Shown one piece after another: positions 29,423 through 37,447 of a DNA stretch of 64,000 nucleotides (positions are counted from its first letter, which is position 1; every line of letters begins with the position of its first letter). The DNA is from Chryseobacterium sp. FH2 (GTDB lineage Bacteria; Bacteroidota; Bacteroidia; Flavobacteriales; Weeksellaceae), in contig NZ_LFNE01000004.1 of the NCBI RefSeq assembly GCF_001045455.1, positions 1 through 64,000 of the forward strand. The letters are read 5' to 3'. The position numbers and the translations under genes are program-made. Below the pieces are notes generated by a model, which was given only the letters and a program-made list of their open reading frames with translations, was not told the origin of the DNA and ran no database searches.

Positions 29423-30037
29423 TTAATATAAAATCTGCTTGTTTTCTATCTTTAAAAGATTTTCTTCCTGCATTTTTTTTAATGTTCTTATCACTGTTTC
29501 TACACGAAGCCCTATCAGATCTGCTATCTGTTGTCTTGTCAGTTTTATATGGAAAGAAAAGGCATCATCACAAGAATGAAAACTTTTTAAATATTCCATT
29601 AATCCTTTTATTCTTACGCTCGGATGGGGAGATGCCAAACTTTGCATCATAATAAGATTGTAATAAAGATGTTGCGAAAAACAATTGTTTAGGTCACGGT
29701 TTATATCCGGATGTTGTTGTAAGAGCTCAAAAAAACGATTTTTCGGAAGTTTTATAACACTACTCGAACTAAGCGTTATTGCATTAATGGGATATTTTTT
29801 GTTTGTAAATAATAAAGAATCTCCAAAACTTTGGTTTTCGCCTAAAATATTATGGATAAATTCTTTGCCATTTTCATCATAATGATTAATTTTTACAACC
29901 CCGTTCTTTAGTTGATAATAATAAAGAGGTGAATCACCATCGCGGAATATAAACTCTTTGGGCTTATAATTTTTAATTTCTGCACCAAATGATTCCAACA
30001 ACGACTCATCAATTTTCATACAGCTTATCGTTTTCAT
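29423..30037 (-). CDS. Crp/Fnr family transcriptional regulator
   Basis: The 204-residue protein has a cyclic-nucleotide-binding-like jelly roll (about 20-115) and a winged HTH (about 150-204). The recognition helix contains GLRVETVIRTL; FNR has ETISRL here, so the Glu and Arg that read the GAT core are kept while the Ser is replaced by Ile. No clear four-cysteine FeS cluster is present (Cys6 and two scattered cysteines). Two identical-type dyads, TATGAT-N4-ATCATA, lie at 29404 and 30607 and are its candidate sites. A second start at Met7 is possible. Confidence 0.87.
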   Translation of the reverse strand: MKTISCMKIDESLLESFGAEIKNYKPKEFIFRDGDSPLYYYQLKNGVVKINHYDENGKEFIHNILGENQSFGDSLLFTNKKYPINAITLSSSSVIKLPKNRFFELLQQHPDINRDLNNCFSQHLYYNLIMMQSLASPHPSVRIKGLMEYLKSFHSCDDAFSFHIKLTRQQIADLIGLRVETVIRTLKKMQEENLLKIENKQILY

Positions 30038-30232
30038 AATATTAGTCTTGGTGTTAGAATTGAAAAATGCTTTAAAATCTCTTTGAAGCTTCTAAAGCAA
30101 ATCCTGCACCGTTAGTATTAATGTATTTGTTAAATAAAGTTAAAATAGCATTTGTTTTTAAAGGTTTCAACTGTATATATTGAGAATCGTATACATATTT
30201 TCTTTTTATTTTGAGTTGATTTAAAACCAAAA

Positions 30233-30270
30233 ACCCATCAATAGGAACAAAATTATCCATATTGATGGGT
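30233..30270. repeat. 10-bp perfect inverted repeat
   Basis: ACCCATCAAT (30233-30242) pairs with ATTGATGGGT (30261-30270) across 18 bases. On the minus strand it is followed by GTTTTTGG, so it may be a secondary terminator. It may also be an operator for the Crp/Fnr gene. Confidence 0.5.
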
Positions 30271-30318
30271 AAGTAATGATATATTATAATAAAATGATGT
30301 AAATAAATAGGAAGTAAT

Positions 30319-30346
30319 TATCATACACCTTATTAGGTGTGAATGA
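30319..30346 (-). terminator. Terminator after the small lipoprotein gene
   Basis: ACACCT-TATT-AGGTGT with outer pairs forms a hairpin that directly follows the leftward lipoprotein stop codon. Confidence 0.6.
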
Positions 30347-30553
30347 TTATTTTACTTTCATTGTATCCATTTTTTTACCGGTATTATCTGTTGGTGTAAC
30401 AGCATTAACGGTATCTGATGGAATGGTTGTAACTACAGTATCAGGAGGTGTTGTAACTATAGTGTCAACGTTGGTAGTTGACGTAGTTGTTTCTTTTTTA
30501 CAGCTCAGAACTACAAGACCTGAAGCTAAAATCAATGATGCTGCTAATTTCAT
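30347..30553 (-). CDS. Small Thr-rich lipoprotein
   Basis: The 68-residue product has a lipoprotein signal (LVVLSC, lipidated Cys18) followed by a low-complexity Thr/Val/Asp/Pro tail (about 20-60) and a Lys-rich end. Such short lipoproteins are common in Chryseobacterium and have no known function. A TAATTTTG promoter box lies upstream at 30577. An FNR-like dyad (30607-30622) sits close to 43 bases before the likely transcription start, where FNR-type class II activators bind. Control by the neighbouring Crp/Fnr protein is therefore plausible. Confidence 0.7.
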   Translation of the reverse strand: MKLAASLILASGLVVLSCKKETTTSTTNVDTIVTTPPDTVVTTIPSDTVNAVTPTDNTGKKMDTMKVK

Positions 30554-30576
30554 AATAATTATATTTTGGTGTTTTT

Positions 30577-30584
30577 CAAAATTA
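30577..30584 (-). promoter_or_regulatory. Bacteroidota -7 element for the lipoprotein gene
   Basis: Minus-strand TAATTTTG fits TAnnTTTG and ends about 24 bases before the ATG. The upstream dyad replaces or overlaps the -33 region. Confidence 0.5.
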
Positions 30585-30606
30585 CAAAGAAGGGCAAGCT
30601 TTATTT

Positions 30607-30622
30607 TATGATCTAAATCATA
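30607..30622. promoter_or_regulatory. FNR-like palindromic site at the lipoprotein promoter
   Basis: TATGAT-CTAA-ATCATA is a perfect dyad centred about 43 bases upstream of the likely transcription start for the lipoprotein gene. The half-sites are identical to those at 29404. Confidence 0.55.
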
Positions 30623-30637
30623 ATGGATAGTAAAATT

Positions 30638-31022
30638 TTATTTCGCAAACTTTTTGGTTGCGACCACACATAAAACCACCCCTATTGTAATACCTAACAT
30701 TCCGATGCTTACCTGCTCGTGAAGAAAATGTGCTGCTAAGGCCAATTAAAGCCCAGGAAATTACTTGCCATCCTTCTAATGTTTTTGACAGTTTTGCGCC
30801 TTCTGCGTACCCTAATCTGCATAACATTACAACATTAAGATATCGCCAATCGGGGAAGCCGAAATTCCCTGAGAAACAGCAAAACCAATCACTAAAAGAC
30901 TTCCAAGTAGTGAGAACAGCAAATTTTGTTGCAGGCATAGAACCGCTGAATAAAAGTACACCGATAAAACCGTTTATCCAACCGCTTACAGACTGATCTT
31001 TTGATATTGTATTTGTTATCAT
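30638..31022 (-). pseudogene. Decayed EamA/DMT-family transporter pseudogene
   Basis: Four collinear pieces of an EamA-type exporter can be read in two frames. They are GWINGFIGVLLFSGSMPATK (30912-31022), LGSLLVIGFAVSQGISASPI (30830-30907), LGYAEGAKLSKTLEGWQVIS (30744-30821) and LALAAHFLHEQVS to the KKFAK end (30638-30745). An intact family member has about 290 residues and ten helices; here under half remains. Internal deletions join the pieces, and the first and third share a frame while the second and fourth share another. No full-length product is possible. It faces an intact MocR-type regulator gene that probably once controlled it. Confidence 0.88.
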
Positions 31023-31085
31023 TTTTAATTTTATTGAAAACCCAAAATTAAAAATGATAATTTGATAAACACAGTATCAGTTTTG

Positions 31086-31093
31086 TATATTTG
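31086..31093 (+). promoter_or_regulatory. Bacteroidota -7 element for the MocR gene
   Basis: TATATTTG matches TAnnTTTG and lies 20 bases before the ATG. Confidence 0.5.
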
Positions 31094-31112
31094 TATGAGT
31101 ACAGTTTAAGAA

Positions 31113-32528
31113 ATGAATAAAGAATTTTTGTATAGAGAAATAAGCAACGGGATTGCGGCCCAAATAAGAAATGGCGTTTTGAAGGCAGGTGAGAAACTAC
31201 CTTCTGTAAGGACTTTGTGTAATGATCATCAAATCAGTATGAACACGGCAAAGCGGGTTTTTCTTGAGCTTGAATCTCAATCTTTAATAGAATCAAAACC
31301 ACAGTCAGGATATTTTGTAAGTCAATTGCTTTCTATAAGGCTTCCACTTCCTGAAATCAGCCGGCCGTCTCTGATTGCCAATAACAGTGAGCCTGATGAA
31401 TTAATCAGTAAAGTGTATGAAAATATTGGTAAAAAAGATTTTACTATTTTTTCTATCGGTATCCCTTCCGGCGATCTTCTTCCTCAGGCAAAACTTAAAA
31501 AGGAAATTATAAATGCAACCAGAGAATTAAAAGAAGGCGGAACTGAATTTGAAGAGCTTCAGGGAAATTTGAAATTGAGAAGAATGATTGCTGTTCGTTC
31601 TTTAGCTTGGGGTGGAAACCTCAACGAAAATGATTTAATTACAACAAACGGAGGAATGAATGCACTCTCATTTTGCTTGATGGCATTAGGAAAACCCGGT
31701 GACACAATTGCAATCGAAAGTCCTTGTTATCCGGGAATTTTACAATTGGCAAACGGTTTAGGGTTAAAGGTCTTAGAGCTCCCCACCCATCCCACAACCG
31801 GAATTGAAATTGAGGCTTTAAAAAAAGTAATTCCTAAGATCAATTTGTGCCTGCTTATTCCCAATTTCAATGCTCCTTTAGGAAGCTGTATGTCTGACGA
31901 AAATAAAAAAGAGGTGGTAAAGCTTTTGGCGGAAAATAGCATTCCGTTGATTGAAGACGATGTATACGGAGATTTATATTTTGGCGTAAATAGACCTAAA
32001 TGCTGCAAATCTTTTGATAAGGGGGGAAACGTTTTGTATTGCAGTTCGATCTCAAAAACGCTGGCTCCCGGATATCGTGTAGGTTGGATTGCTCCCGGAA
32101 AATACAAAGATAAAATATTAAAGTTGAAATTACTTCACGCTACCTCATCTATCTCAATTGTAAATGAAGCTGTTGCCAATTTTTTAAAAACAGGGCGATA
32201 TGAAAAGCATCTTCAACAACTTAGAAAAACATTGCAAAATAATTACCAGAATTATGTTCGTACTATAGCAGAATATTTTCCGGAAGGTACAAAAACCAGC
32301 CGTCCACAGGGCGGGCTTTCTCTTTGGGTAGAATTTGATAAAACAGTTAAAACAGCTGAACTTTATGATTTGGCAATTAAACAAAACATAAGCATTGCGC
32401 CGGGAAGAATGTTCACACTTCAGGATCAATATGAAAACTGTATGAGGCTCTGCATCGGCTTACCTTGGACAGAAAATACAGAATTGAGCTTGAGAAAGGT
32501 TGGAAATTTAGCAAAAAGTTTAACCTGA
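31113..32528 (+). CDS. MocR-type GntR/aminotransferase-fold regulator
   Basis: The 471-residue protein joins a GntR winged HTH (about 1-75, with KLPSVRTLCNDHQISMNTAKR) to a fold-type I aminotransferase domain (about 110-465). The PLP-binding lysine is Lys315 in SISKTLAPGYRVGW. MocR proteins sense PLP-linked amines or amino acids and regulate adjacent genes. The only divergent neighbour is a broken EamA exporter, so its target may be lost or may lie elsewhere. The start matches the family. Confidence 0.9.
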   Translation: MNKEFLYREISNGIAAQIRNGVLKAGEKLPSVRTLCNDHQISMNTAKRVFLELESQSLIESKPQSGYFVSQLLSIRLPLPEISRPSLIANNSEPDELISKVYENIGKKDFTIFSIGIPSGDLLPQAKLKKEIINATRELKEGGTEFEELQGNLKLRRMIAVRSLAWGGNLNENDLITTNGGMNALSFCLMALGKPGDTIAIESPCYPGILQLANGLGLKVLELPTHPTTGIEIEALKKVIPKINLCLLIPNFNAPLGSCMSDENKKEVVKLLAENSIPLIEDDVYGDLYFGVNRPKCCKSFDKGGNVLYCSSISKTLAPGYRVGWIAPGKYKDKILKLKLLHATSSISIVNEAVANFLKTGRYEKHLQQLRKTLQNNYQNYVRTIAEYFPEGTKTSRPQGGLSLWVEFDKTVKTAELYDLAIKQNISIAPGRMFTLQDQYENCMRLCIGLPWTENTELSLRKVGNLAKSLT

Positions 32529-32583
32529 TTTCATGTTTTGCTTTTCGATAGGATTTTCAGTTTAATAAAATTAAAATTTGAAA

Positions 32584-33180
32584 TTATTTATTATCCGGAA
32601 CGAAATTTTTTCTTGCCAGTTCTTTTCTTACACGGCTTAAACTCTCAGGAGTAATGCCAAGATAAGAAGCAATCATCCATTGTGGAACTCTCAGAAGCAA
32701 ATCCGGATACATTTTGATAAATTTCATATATCGCTCTTCTGCTGTTTCGCCTAGTAAAGAATTGATCCTGTCCTGAAGACTTTTGATGTGTTTTTGCACC
32801 AGAATATCGCTTTTTTCAAGACTATCCGGGAACTCTCCTACTAATTTGCTGATAAAGTCAGGATGCAGCAAAAGAACTTCGCAATCTTCAACGGCTTCGA
32901 TATAATAAATAGATTTTTCATTAAAATAAAGACTGCTTCGGTCAGAAATCAGCCAGCTTTCGGGAGCAAACTGTATAATGTGTTCTTTTCCGTTTTTATC
33001 GATAGAATACATTTTCAGGAGTCCTTTTTCTACAAAGTATATATGTCTGCAGATCTCTCCGTATTGTAAAATAAATTGATTCTTGGGAATTTTCTTTACT
33101 TCATAATGCAGACTGCACATGTTCACTTTTTCAAGAGGAACATTTAATACTTTGGCTAAATAGTTATTGATATTCTTCAT
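32584..33180 (-). CDS. Crp/Fnr family transcriptional regulator
   Basis: The 198-residue protein has a cNMP-binding-like N-terminal domain (about 25-120, with FVEKGLLKMYSIDKNGKEHI). A C-terminal HTH (about 150-198) contains ASYLGITPESLSRVRKELAR, the usual Bacteroidota Crp form. It is the last gene of a five-gene leftward operon with bacillithiol-linked proteins and overlaps the YtxJ gene by one base. It may regulate that operon or a thiol/oxidative response, but no ligand-binding residues point to a signal. Confidence 0.88.
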   Translation of the reverse strand: MKNINNYLAKVLNVPLEKVNMCSLHYEVKKIPKNQFILQYGEICRHIYFVEKGLLKMYSIDKNGKEHIIQFAPESWLISDRSSLYFNEKSIYYIEAVEDCEVLLLHPDFISKLVGEFPDSLEKSDILVQKHIKSLQDRINSLLGETAEERYMKFIKMYPDLLLRVPQWMIASYLGITPESLSRVRKELARKNFVPDNK

Positions 33181-33554
33181 TAAATGATGCTTGTCGATAT
33201 AAGTTCGTGTGAAGCGCTATTTATTGCTTTTCCGTTTTCTATTACTATCAGTTGCGGACTTTCGTGACGAATTCCGAAAATCTCTGCGATTTTATTCGAA
33301 ATTCCTCTATGTGCCAGCAAATCTAAGTAATAAAAGTCTACTTTTTTATCAAAATTTTCTACTTCTTTTTCAAAATTTCTCAATACAGTCTTGCTGATAA
33401 AACAACTTGTAGAGTGCTTGAAAATTGCAATGATGTTATGATGAGAATTTTCAATAGCTTTTTCCAAATCCTGTTCAGATTCTATTTTGTTCCAGAAAGA
33501 TTTTTCTTCAGAAGCTTCCTGTTTTCCGCCAAATATTTTATCAAAAAAACTCAT
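33180..33554 (-). CDS. ytxJ: Bacillithiol system redox protein YtxJ
   Basis: The 124-residue thioredoxin-fold protein contains the monothiol motif FKHSTSCFIS with Cys51 and a cis-Pro near SPQLIVIENG. It matches the YtxJ/BrxC family, which removes bacillithiol or mixed disulfides from proteins (debacillithiolation). It overlaps the upstream DUF1569 gene by 4 bp and the downstream Crp gene by 1 bp, so the three are coupled. The context with a BstA-like protein supports a bacillithiol role. Confidence 0.85.
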   Translation of the reverse strand: MSFFDKIFGGKQEASEEKSFWNKIESEQDLEKAIENSHHNIIAIFKHSTSCFISKTVLRNFEKEVENFDKKVDFYYLDLLAHRGISNKIAEIFGIRHESPQLIVIENGKAINSASHELISTSII

Positions 33555-34012
33555 ACATTAAATTGTTTTAAGTGATGATTGAGGTGTTTATATTCCAGAA
33601 AACCCCAATCTTTTTCTTCCATTTTACCGAAAAGGTTATGTTTTTCCGGCAGGTTGTTGTTTTGATAAGCATACCAATATTCATTCAGTTTTTCCAAAAG
33701 ATCTTGTTTTGCTTTTTCAAAATCACATTCAAAATTAACAATTACTTTTTGAAAAGTTGGCATATTATGAGGAATTCCGTTGTTAAAAATTTGCATTTCT
33801 ACTTTTGTAAAAATTCCTACATATTGTAAAAAAATATTAATCTTCGGTATTTCAACCTTTTTCAGTGGAATTTGTAATATTAAATCACAATGTTTCATCA
33901 TTTGGCTCACGTTCATTTTTCCCCATTTTTTCGGAGAATTTTCCGAAAGATGAGAAATCCTTTCAACAATTTCATCAAAATAGATCCGATTATGGAGACT
34001 TTTCTTTACCAA
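33551..34012 (-). CDS. DUF1569 domain protein
   Basis: The 153-residue cytosolic protein has the N-terminal pattern RISHLSENSPKKWGKMNVSQMMKHC, typical of DUF1569, a DinB-related helical bundle. The conserved His in MMKHCDLIL and later histidines may bind metal. It overlaps the BstA-like gene upstream (7 bp) and the YtxJ gene downstream (4 bp). Function is unknown, but its fold and partners suggest a thiol-transfer or detoxification role. Confidence 0.8.
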   Translation of the reverse strand: MVKKSLHNRIYFDEIVERISHLSENSPKKWGKMNVSQMMKHCDLILQIPLKKVEIPKINIFLQYVGIFTKVEMQIFNNGIPHNMPTFQKVIVNFECDFEKAKQDLLEKLNEYWYAYQNNNLPEKHNLFGKMEEKDWGFLEYKHLNHHLKQFNV

Positions 34013-34542
34013 CCTTTTTCCTTCTTCAAATTATCAATATGTGCAAAATGATGATTACAATGCCAAGCATACAATGCTACATAATATCTCAAATCGTAAT
34101 CATTTTTTTTCTCAGGATGACGGAATGTTCTTTCAAACTGTTTATTAGTAAGGCTTTTTAATAAAACAGTCCAGCGCTGATGCGTTCCTTTTATCATTCG
34201 CATCGCAGGTTTTACCGGCATACTAATGCTGTCCTGAAGTTCTGCCCATTTTGCCTCATCGTAAGGTTTTATAGTAGGATTATCTTCTGTTAAAGCCAGT
34301 TTAAAACGGATAAAACTATTAATATGACTGTCAGCAAGATGATTGACGAGTTGTCTCACTGTCCATCCGCCATCTCTGTAAGGGGTATCTAATTCATCAT
34401 CAGAAAAGTTTTCAATGAGATTTTTTAACCTTCCGGGAAAGTCTTTAATAACTTTTATATTTTCATCCAATTTGATATCACAGATATTTGCAGGTTCCTG
34501 AAAGTGCCCTATTGGATATTTTTTATTTTCTAGAGTATTCAT
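34006..34542 (-). CDS. YfiT/BstA-like DinB metal-dependent bacillithiol transferase
   Basis: The 178-residue protein has the DinB fold with the metal triad His68 (VNHLADSHIN), His161 and His165 (AWHCNHHFAHI). It starts with YPIGHF, a signature of the YfiT group. Members conjugate bacillithiol to electrophiles for detoxification. It overlaps the upstream unknown gene by 20 bp and the DUF1569 gene by 7 bp. Bacillithiol use is inferred from family and from the YtxJ neighbour. Confidence 0.85.
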   Translation of the reverse strand: MNTLENKKYPIGHFQEPANICDIKLDENIKVIKDFPGRLKNLIENFSDDELDTPYRDGGWTVRQLVNHLADSHINSFIRFKLALTEDNPTIKPYDEAKWAELQDSISMPVKPAMRMIKGTHQRWTVLLKSLTNKQFERTFRHPEKKNDYDLRYYVALYAWHCNHHFAHIDNLKKEKGW

Positions 34543-35119
34543 TTTTTATTTTGGTTAATAAGTCTGATAAAATTACGGCATCTTTATCTTTTAAATAATA
34601 CAACATTTTGTTATTATATTTATCTTGTTTAGAAAAAATCATAAGATACTGATAATATGCTTTTGTATCTAAGTCTTCAAGTAAAATTTTTTTATTACTA
34701 AATTGTATTCTGTCATGCAAAACTTTAACTCCTGAAAGTTCGAATGGCACATTATTTTTAAATTTCTGAAAATAATTTTCTAAAATTTCATCAAAATATT
34801 GCTTCCATAATTCATTGACAAGATCACAAAATAATTGATGTTTTTCATTCAATTTTCTTTTATAGAAAAGGCTGAAGTTTATTTTAAGCTCTTTTCCTGA
34901 TTTATTTCGGATAAAAATTTGATATTCTCTTCCTATAATAAAACGATATCCTCTAATAAAATGAGTACCATAACGAAAACCTATGATTTCATCTTTATTT
35001 ATAATTGTGAACAGATCGTCTTTCTTATCTTTATTTTCAAATTTTATAAAATTTTCATCAATGATTAATTGCCGTTTTCTGTTATCAAATAAACCTTTAA
35101 CAATAGTAAATTCTCCCAT
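34523..35119 (-). CDS. Hypothetical protein heading the bacillithiol-linked operon
   Basis: The 198-residue basic protein has no signal peptide or membrane segment. Its N-terminal half alternates short strands (ENKDKKDDLFTIINKDEIIGF and following) reminiscent of a PH-like or GRAM-like barrel. The C-terminal half is helical and Lys/Asp-rich. I do not recognise a family. It overlaps the BstA-like gene by 20 bp, so it belongs to the same operon. Confidence 0.7.
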   Translation of the reverse strand: MGEFTIVKGLFDNRKRQLIIDENFIKFENKDKKDDLFTIINKDEIIGFRYGTHFIRGYRFIIGREYQIFIRNKSGKELKINFSLFYKRKLNEKHQLFCDLVNELWKQYFDEILENYFQKFKNNVPFELSGVKVLHDRIQFSNKKILLEDLDTKAYYQYLMIFSKQDKYNNKMLYYLKDKDAVILSDLLTKIKNEYSRK

Positions 35120-35275
35120 GTAATGTCGATTAGCCCAATGAATATACCCTGAGCTGTTTTTGAATATTAGTTTTTGTAAAAATATTAAAATTTCGAAAAC
35201 GGAATATGAAAAATGCGTTAATTGTTAGTTTTATTATTCACAAAATAAAAATATATTCCCTTAAAAATTCGTAAT

Positions 35276-35310
35276 CAAAAAAGCTCCAATTCTATTAAAA
35301 ACTGAAGCCT
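35276..35310 (-). terminator. Terminator after the DEAD-box helicase gene
   Basis: On the minus strand GGCTTCA pairs with TGGAGCT (one wobble) and is followed by a T run, 19 bases after the helicase stop. Confidence 0.6.
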
Positions 35311-35328
35311 ATTATTTTATTTATTACA

Positions 35329-36471
35329 TTAATAACCGTGTAAATCAATACCTTCTGTTCTTTGTAAAGTAACTTTTTTACCCATTTTCTTTTGGATTAC
35401 TCTGAAATGCTGCAATTCGTCGTCTGTCAAAATATTGATAGCAGTCCCTTTTTCGTTTGCACGGCCCGTTCTACCGATACGGTGAATATAATCTAAAGGC
35501 GAACGAGGCAATTCGTAATTGATAACACAAGGCAAAAATTCGATATGGATTCCACGACCAATTAAGTCAGTTGCCACTAAAAACTGAGCACCATTTACTT
35601 TAAATTCTTCTAAATTATTTCTACGCGCACCCTGCGATTTCTGACTGTGAATAGCAACGGCTTTTATTTTATTTTTTTTCAGTTTTTCTACCAAATTATC
35701 TGCTGATCTTGTAGATGATACAAAGATTAATGCTTTTTCAACCTTCTTTTCTTTAATTAGATAACGCAAAAAAGGACCTTTATTTTCCGGAGAGACGTGG
35801 TAAGCAAATTGCTCGATATGGTCTATTTCAACTTCTTCCTTCTTGATTTCAATCATCGTAGGATTGATGGATAAACGTCCTCTCATTTCAGCAACTTTAT
35901 CGTTTAAAGTTGCTGAAAACAAAGTTGTTTGTTTTGCGACAGGCATTTGAGTAAACAATTTATTCATCTCTTCACCAAAACCTAGCTGAAACATTTTATC
36001 TGCCTCATCGATCACTAAGTGCTTGATTCCGGAAATGCTTACTGCTTTATGATCAATTAAATCTAATAAACGACCAGGCGTTGCAATAAGAACTTCTACT
36101 CCGAACATACCTTTCATTTGAGGATTGATAGAAACCCCGCCATACACAGCCATTGTACGGATTTCACGTTTTAAGTTTTGTGTAAAAACTCTGAAAACTT
36201 CATCTATTTGAATTGCCAGCTCACGTGTAGGAACCAATATTAAAACCTGAACATTACGGTCTTTTTTAACCTCTGAGTTTTGTAATTTTTCTAAAATAGG
36301 CATCACAAAGCAGGCTGTTTTTCCCGAACCGGTTTGTGCAATTCCCATTAAATCTTTTCCTTGTAAAATAACAGGAATAGCCTGCTCCTGAATTGGAAAA
36401 GGTTTCAAATATCCCAATTTGTTGACAGAACGAATAATATTGTGTGATAATCCCAAAGATTCAAATGACAT
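35329..36471 (-). CDS. DEAD-box RNA helicase (RhlE-like)
   Basis: The 380-residue protein has all core motifs: Q motif FPIQEQAIP, Walker A AQTGSGKT (45-52), PTRELA, DEAD (155-158), SAT, RGIHIE and HRIGRTGR near 335. It is short and lacks a long basic tail, like some RhlE proteins that act in ribosome assembly or RNA decay, often under cold stress. A TATCTTTG promoter box lies only 17 bases upstream, implying a very short leader. It is divergent from the nicotinamidase gene. Confidence 0.9.
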   Translation of the reverse strand: MSFESLGLSHNIIRSVNKLGYLKPFPIQEQAIPVILQGKDLMGIAQTGSGKTACFVMPILEKLQNSEVKKDRNVQVLILVPTRELAIQIDEVFRVFTQNLKREIRTMAVYGGVSINPQMKGMFGVEVLIATPGRLLDLIDHKAVSISGIKHLVIDEADKMFQLGFGEEMNKLFTQMPVAKQTTLFSATLNDKVAEMRGRLSINPTMIEIKKEEVEIDHIEQFAYHVSPENKGPFLRYLIKEKKVEKALIFVSSTRSADNLVEKLKKNKIKAVAIHSQKSQGARRNNLEEFKVNGAQFLVATDLIGRGIHIEFLPCVINYELPRSPLDYIHRIGRTGRANEKGTAINILTDDELQHFRVIQKKMGKKVTLQRTEGIDLHGY

Positions 36472-36487
36472 AAAAACTTATTTGGTA

Positions 36488-36495
36488 CAAAGATA
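36488..36495 (-). promoter_or_regulatory. Bacteroidota -7 element for the helicase gene
   Basis: Minus-strand TATCTTTG matches TAnnTTTG, 17 bases before the ATG. Confidence 0.55.
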
Positions 36496-36641
36496 AGCTA
36501 TTGGTATTTGGTTTCTCGCTCAAACAAAACAGTGATTACAATTTTCTTTTATACAATGCCGATTTGTCCGATAATTATATTTTGGACGGTTTTTTGAATA
36601 TTAGTTTTCGTAAATTTATTAAAAATTCGAGAAATCTAAAT

Positions 36642-37247
36642 ATGAAAAAAGCGTTAATAATCGTAGATGTACAGAATGATTTTTGTGAAGGTGGCGCATT
36701 GGCAGTTCCGGGAGCGAATGAAGTGATCCCGTATATCAATCTTCTGATGGAAGAAAATGAATACGATCAAATTGTCTTGACTCAGGATTGGCATCCTGCA
36801 AATCATAAAAGCTTTGCAAGTAATAACGGAAGAAATGTAGGTGAAAGCATTATTTTAAACGGTGTTCCACAGTTTATGTGGCCGGATCACTGTGTACAGG
36901 GAACTTTCGGTGCAGAATTCCATAAAGATCTAAACAGAGATAAGGTAACTCATATCATCCAAAAAGGGAAAAACCCTGAAATTGACAGCTACAGCGGTTT
37001 TCAGGATAACAATCACTTCATGAAAACAGGTTTGGATGATTTCCTGAAATATCATGATATCCAATTGGTGGAAATTGTAGGTTTGGCAATGGATTACTGT
37101 GTAAAATTCACTTGTACAGATGCGGTTGCAAACGGATATGTAACTTGTCTGCATTTCAACGGGACACGAGCTGTAAATGTAAAACCGGATAATGGCAGAG
37201 ATGCTATTTATGAAATGATTCAAAAAGGAGTAACCGTTTTAGGATAG
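36642..37247 (+). CDS. pncA: Nicotinamidase
   Basis: The 201-residue protein hydrolyses nicotinamide to nicotinate for NAD salvage. The catalytic triad is Asp9 (IIVDVQNDF), Lys108 (IIQKG) and Cys153 (MDYCV). Metal ligands Asp49, His51 and His83 appear in QDWHPxxHxSF and WPDHCVQGT. I start at the ATG before KKALIIVDVQ; the upstream ATG at 36501 would add 47 residues absent from the family. It is divergent from the helicase gene and appears monocistronic. Confidence 0.92.
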   Translation: MKKALIIVDVQNDFCEGGALAVPGANEVIPYINLLMEENEYDQIVLTQDWHPANHKSFASNNGRNVGESIILNGVPQFMWPDHCVQGTFGAEFHKDLNRDKVTHIIQKGKNPEIDSYSGFQDNNHFMKTGLDDFLKYHDIQLVEIVGLAMDYCVKFTCTDAVANGYVTCLHFNGTRAVNVKPDNGRDAIYEMIQKGVTVLG

Positions 37248-37278
37248 TTTTTTAGTAAATAAAATCACAGCGTTTTTT

Positions 37279-37355
37279 GTTATTCTGAATGTAGCGGAGC
37301 GTAATGAAGAATCTTTTCAACAACAGATAACAGGTTCTTTCTTTGTTAGAATGAC
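37279..37355. repeat. Short intergenic repeat, copy 1
   Basis: The element is bounded by GTTATTCT and AGAATGAC and contains GAATGTAGCGGAGCG and AGAATCTTTTC. A related element lies at 53373-53418. This looks like the common flavobacterial intergenic repeat with CATTCTGA ends, but I cannot confirm copies elsewhere. Confidence 0.55.
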
Positions 37356-37369
37356 AAACGGCCTATAAA

Positions 37370-37408
37370 TAAAAAAGACGTTGAATTTTTTCAACGTCTT
37401 TTTATTTT
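37370..37408. terminator. Bidirectional terminator
   Basis: AAAAAGACGTTGAA pairs with TTCAACGTCTTTTT across a 4-base T loop, between convergent pncA and the pseudouridine synthase gene. Confidence 0.8.
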
Positions 37409-37447
37409 TTAACTAAAATTCTTAAAAAATGAATTTTACAATTCGTA

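Larger units (their letters stand above)
30038..30346. other. Gene-free region between Crp/Fnr and the small lipoprotein gene
   Basis: This stretch holds a perfect inverted repeat (30233-30270) and the lipoprotein terminator (30319-30346). An open frame of about 60 codons at 30072-30260 has no family features, so I leave it out. No TAnnTTTG box for the regulator is evident. Confidence 0.5.

Noticed and set aside
30072..30260. Leftward open frame of 62 codons
   Set aside because: It overlaps a strong inverted repeat, has no family motif and no clear promoter, and its codon use looks random.
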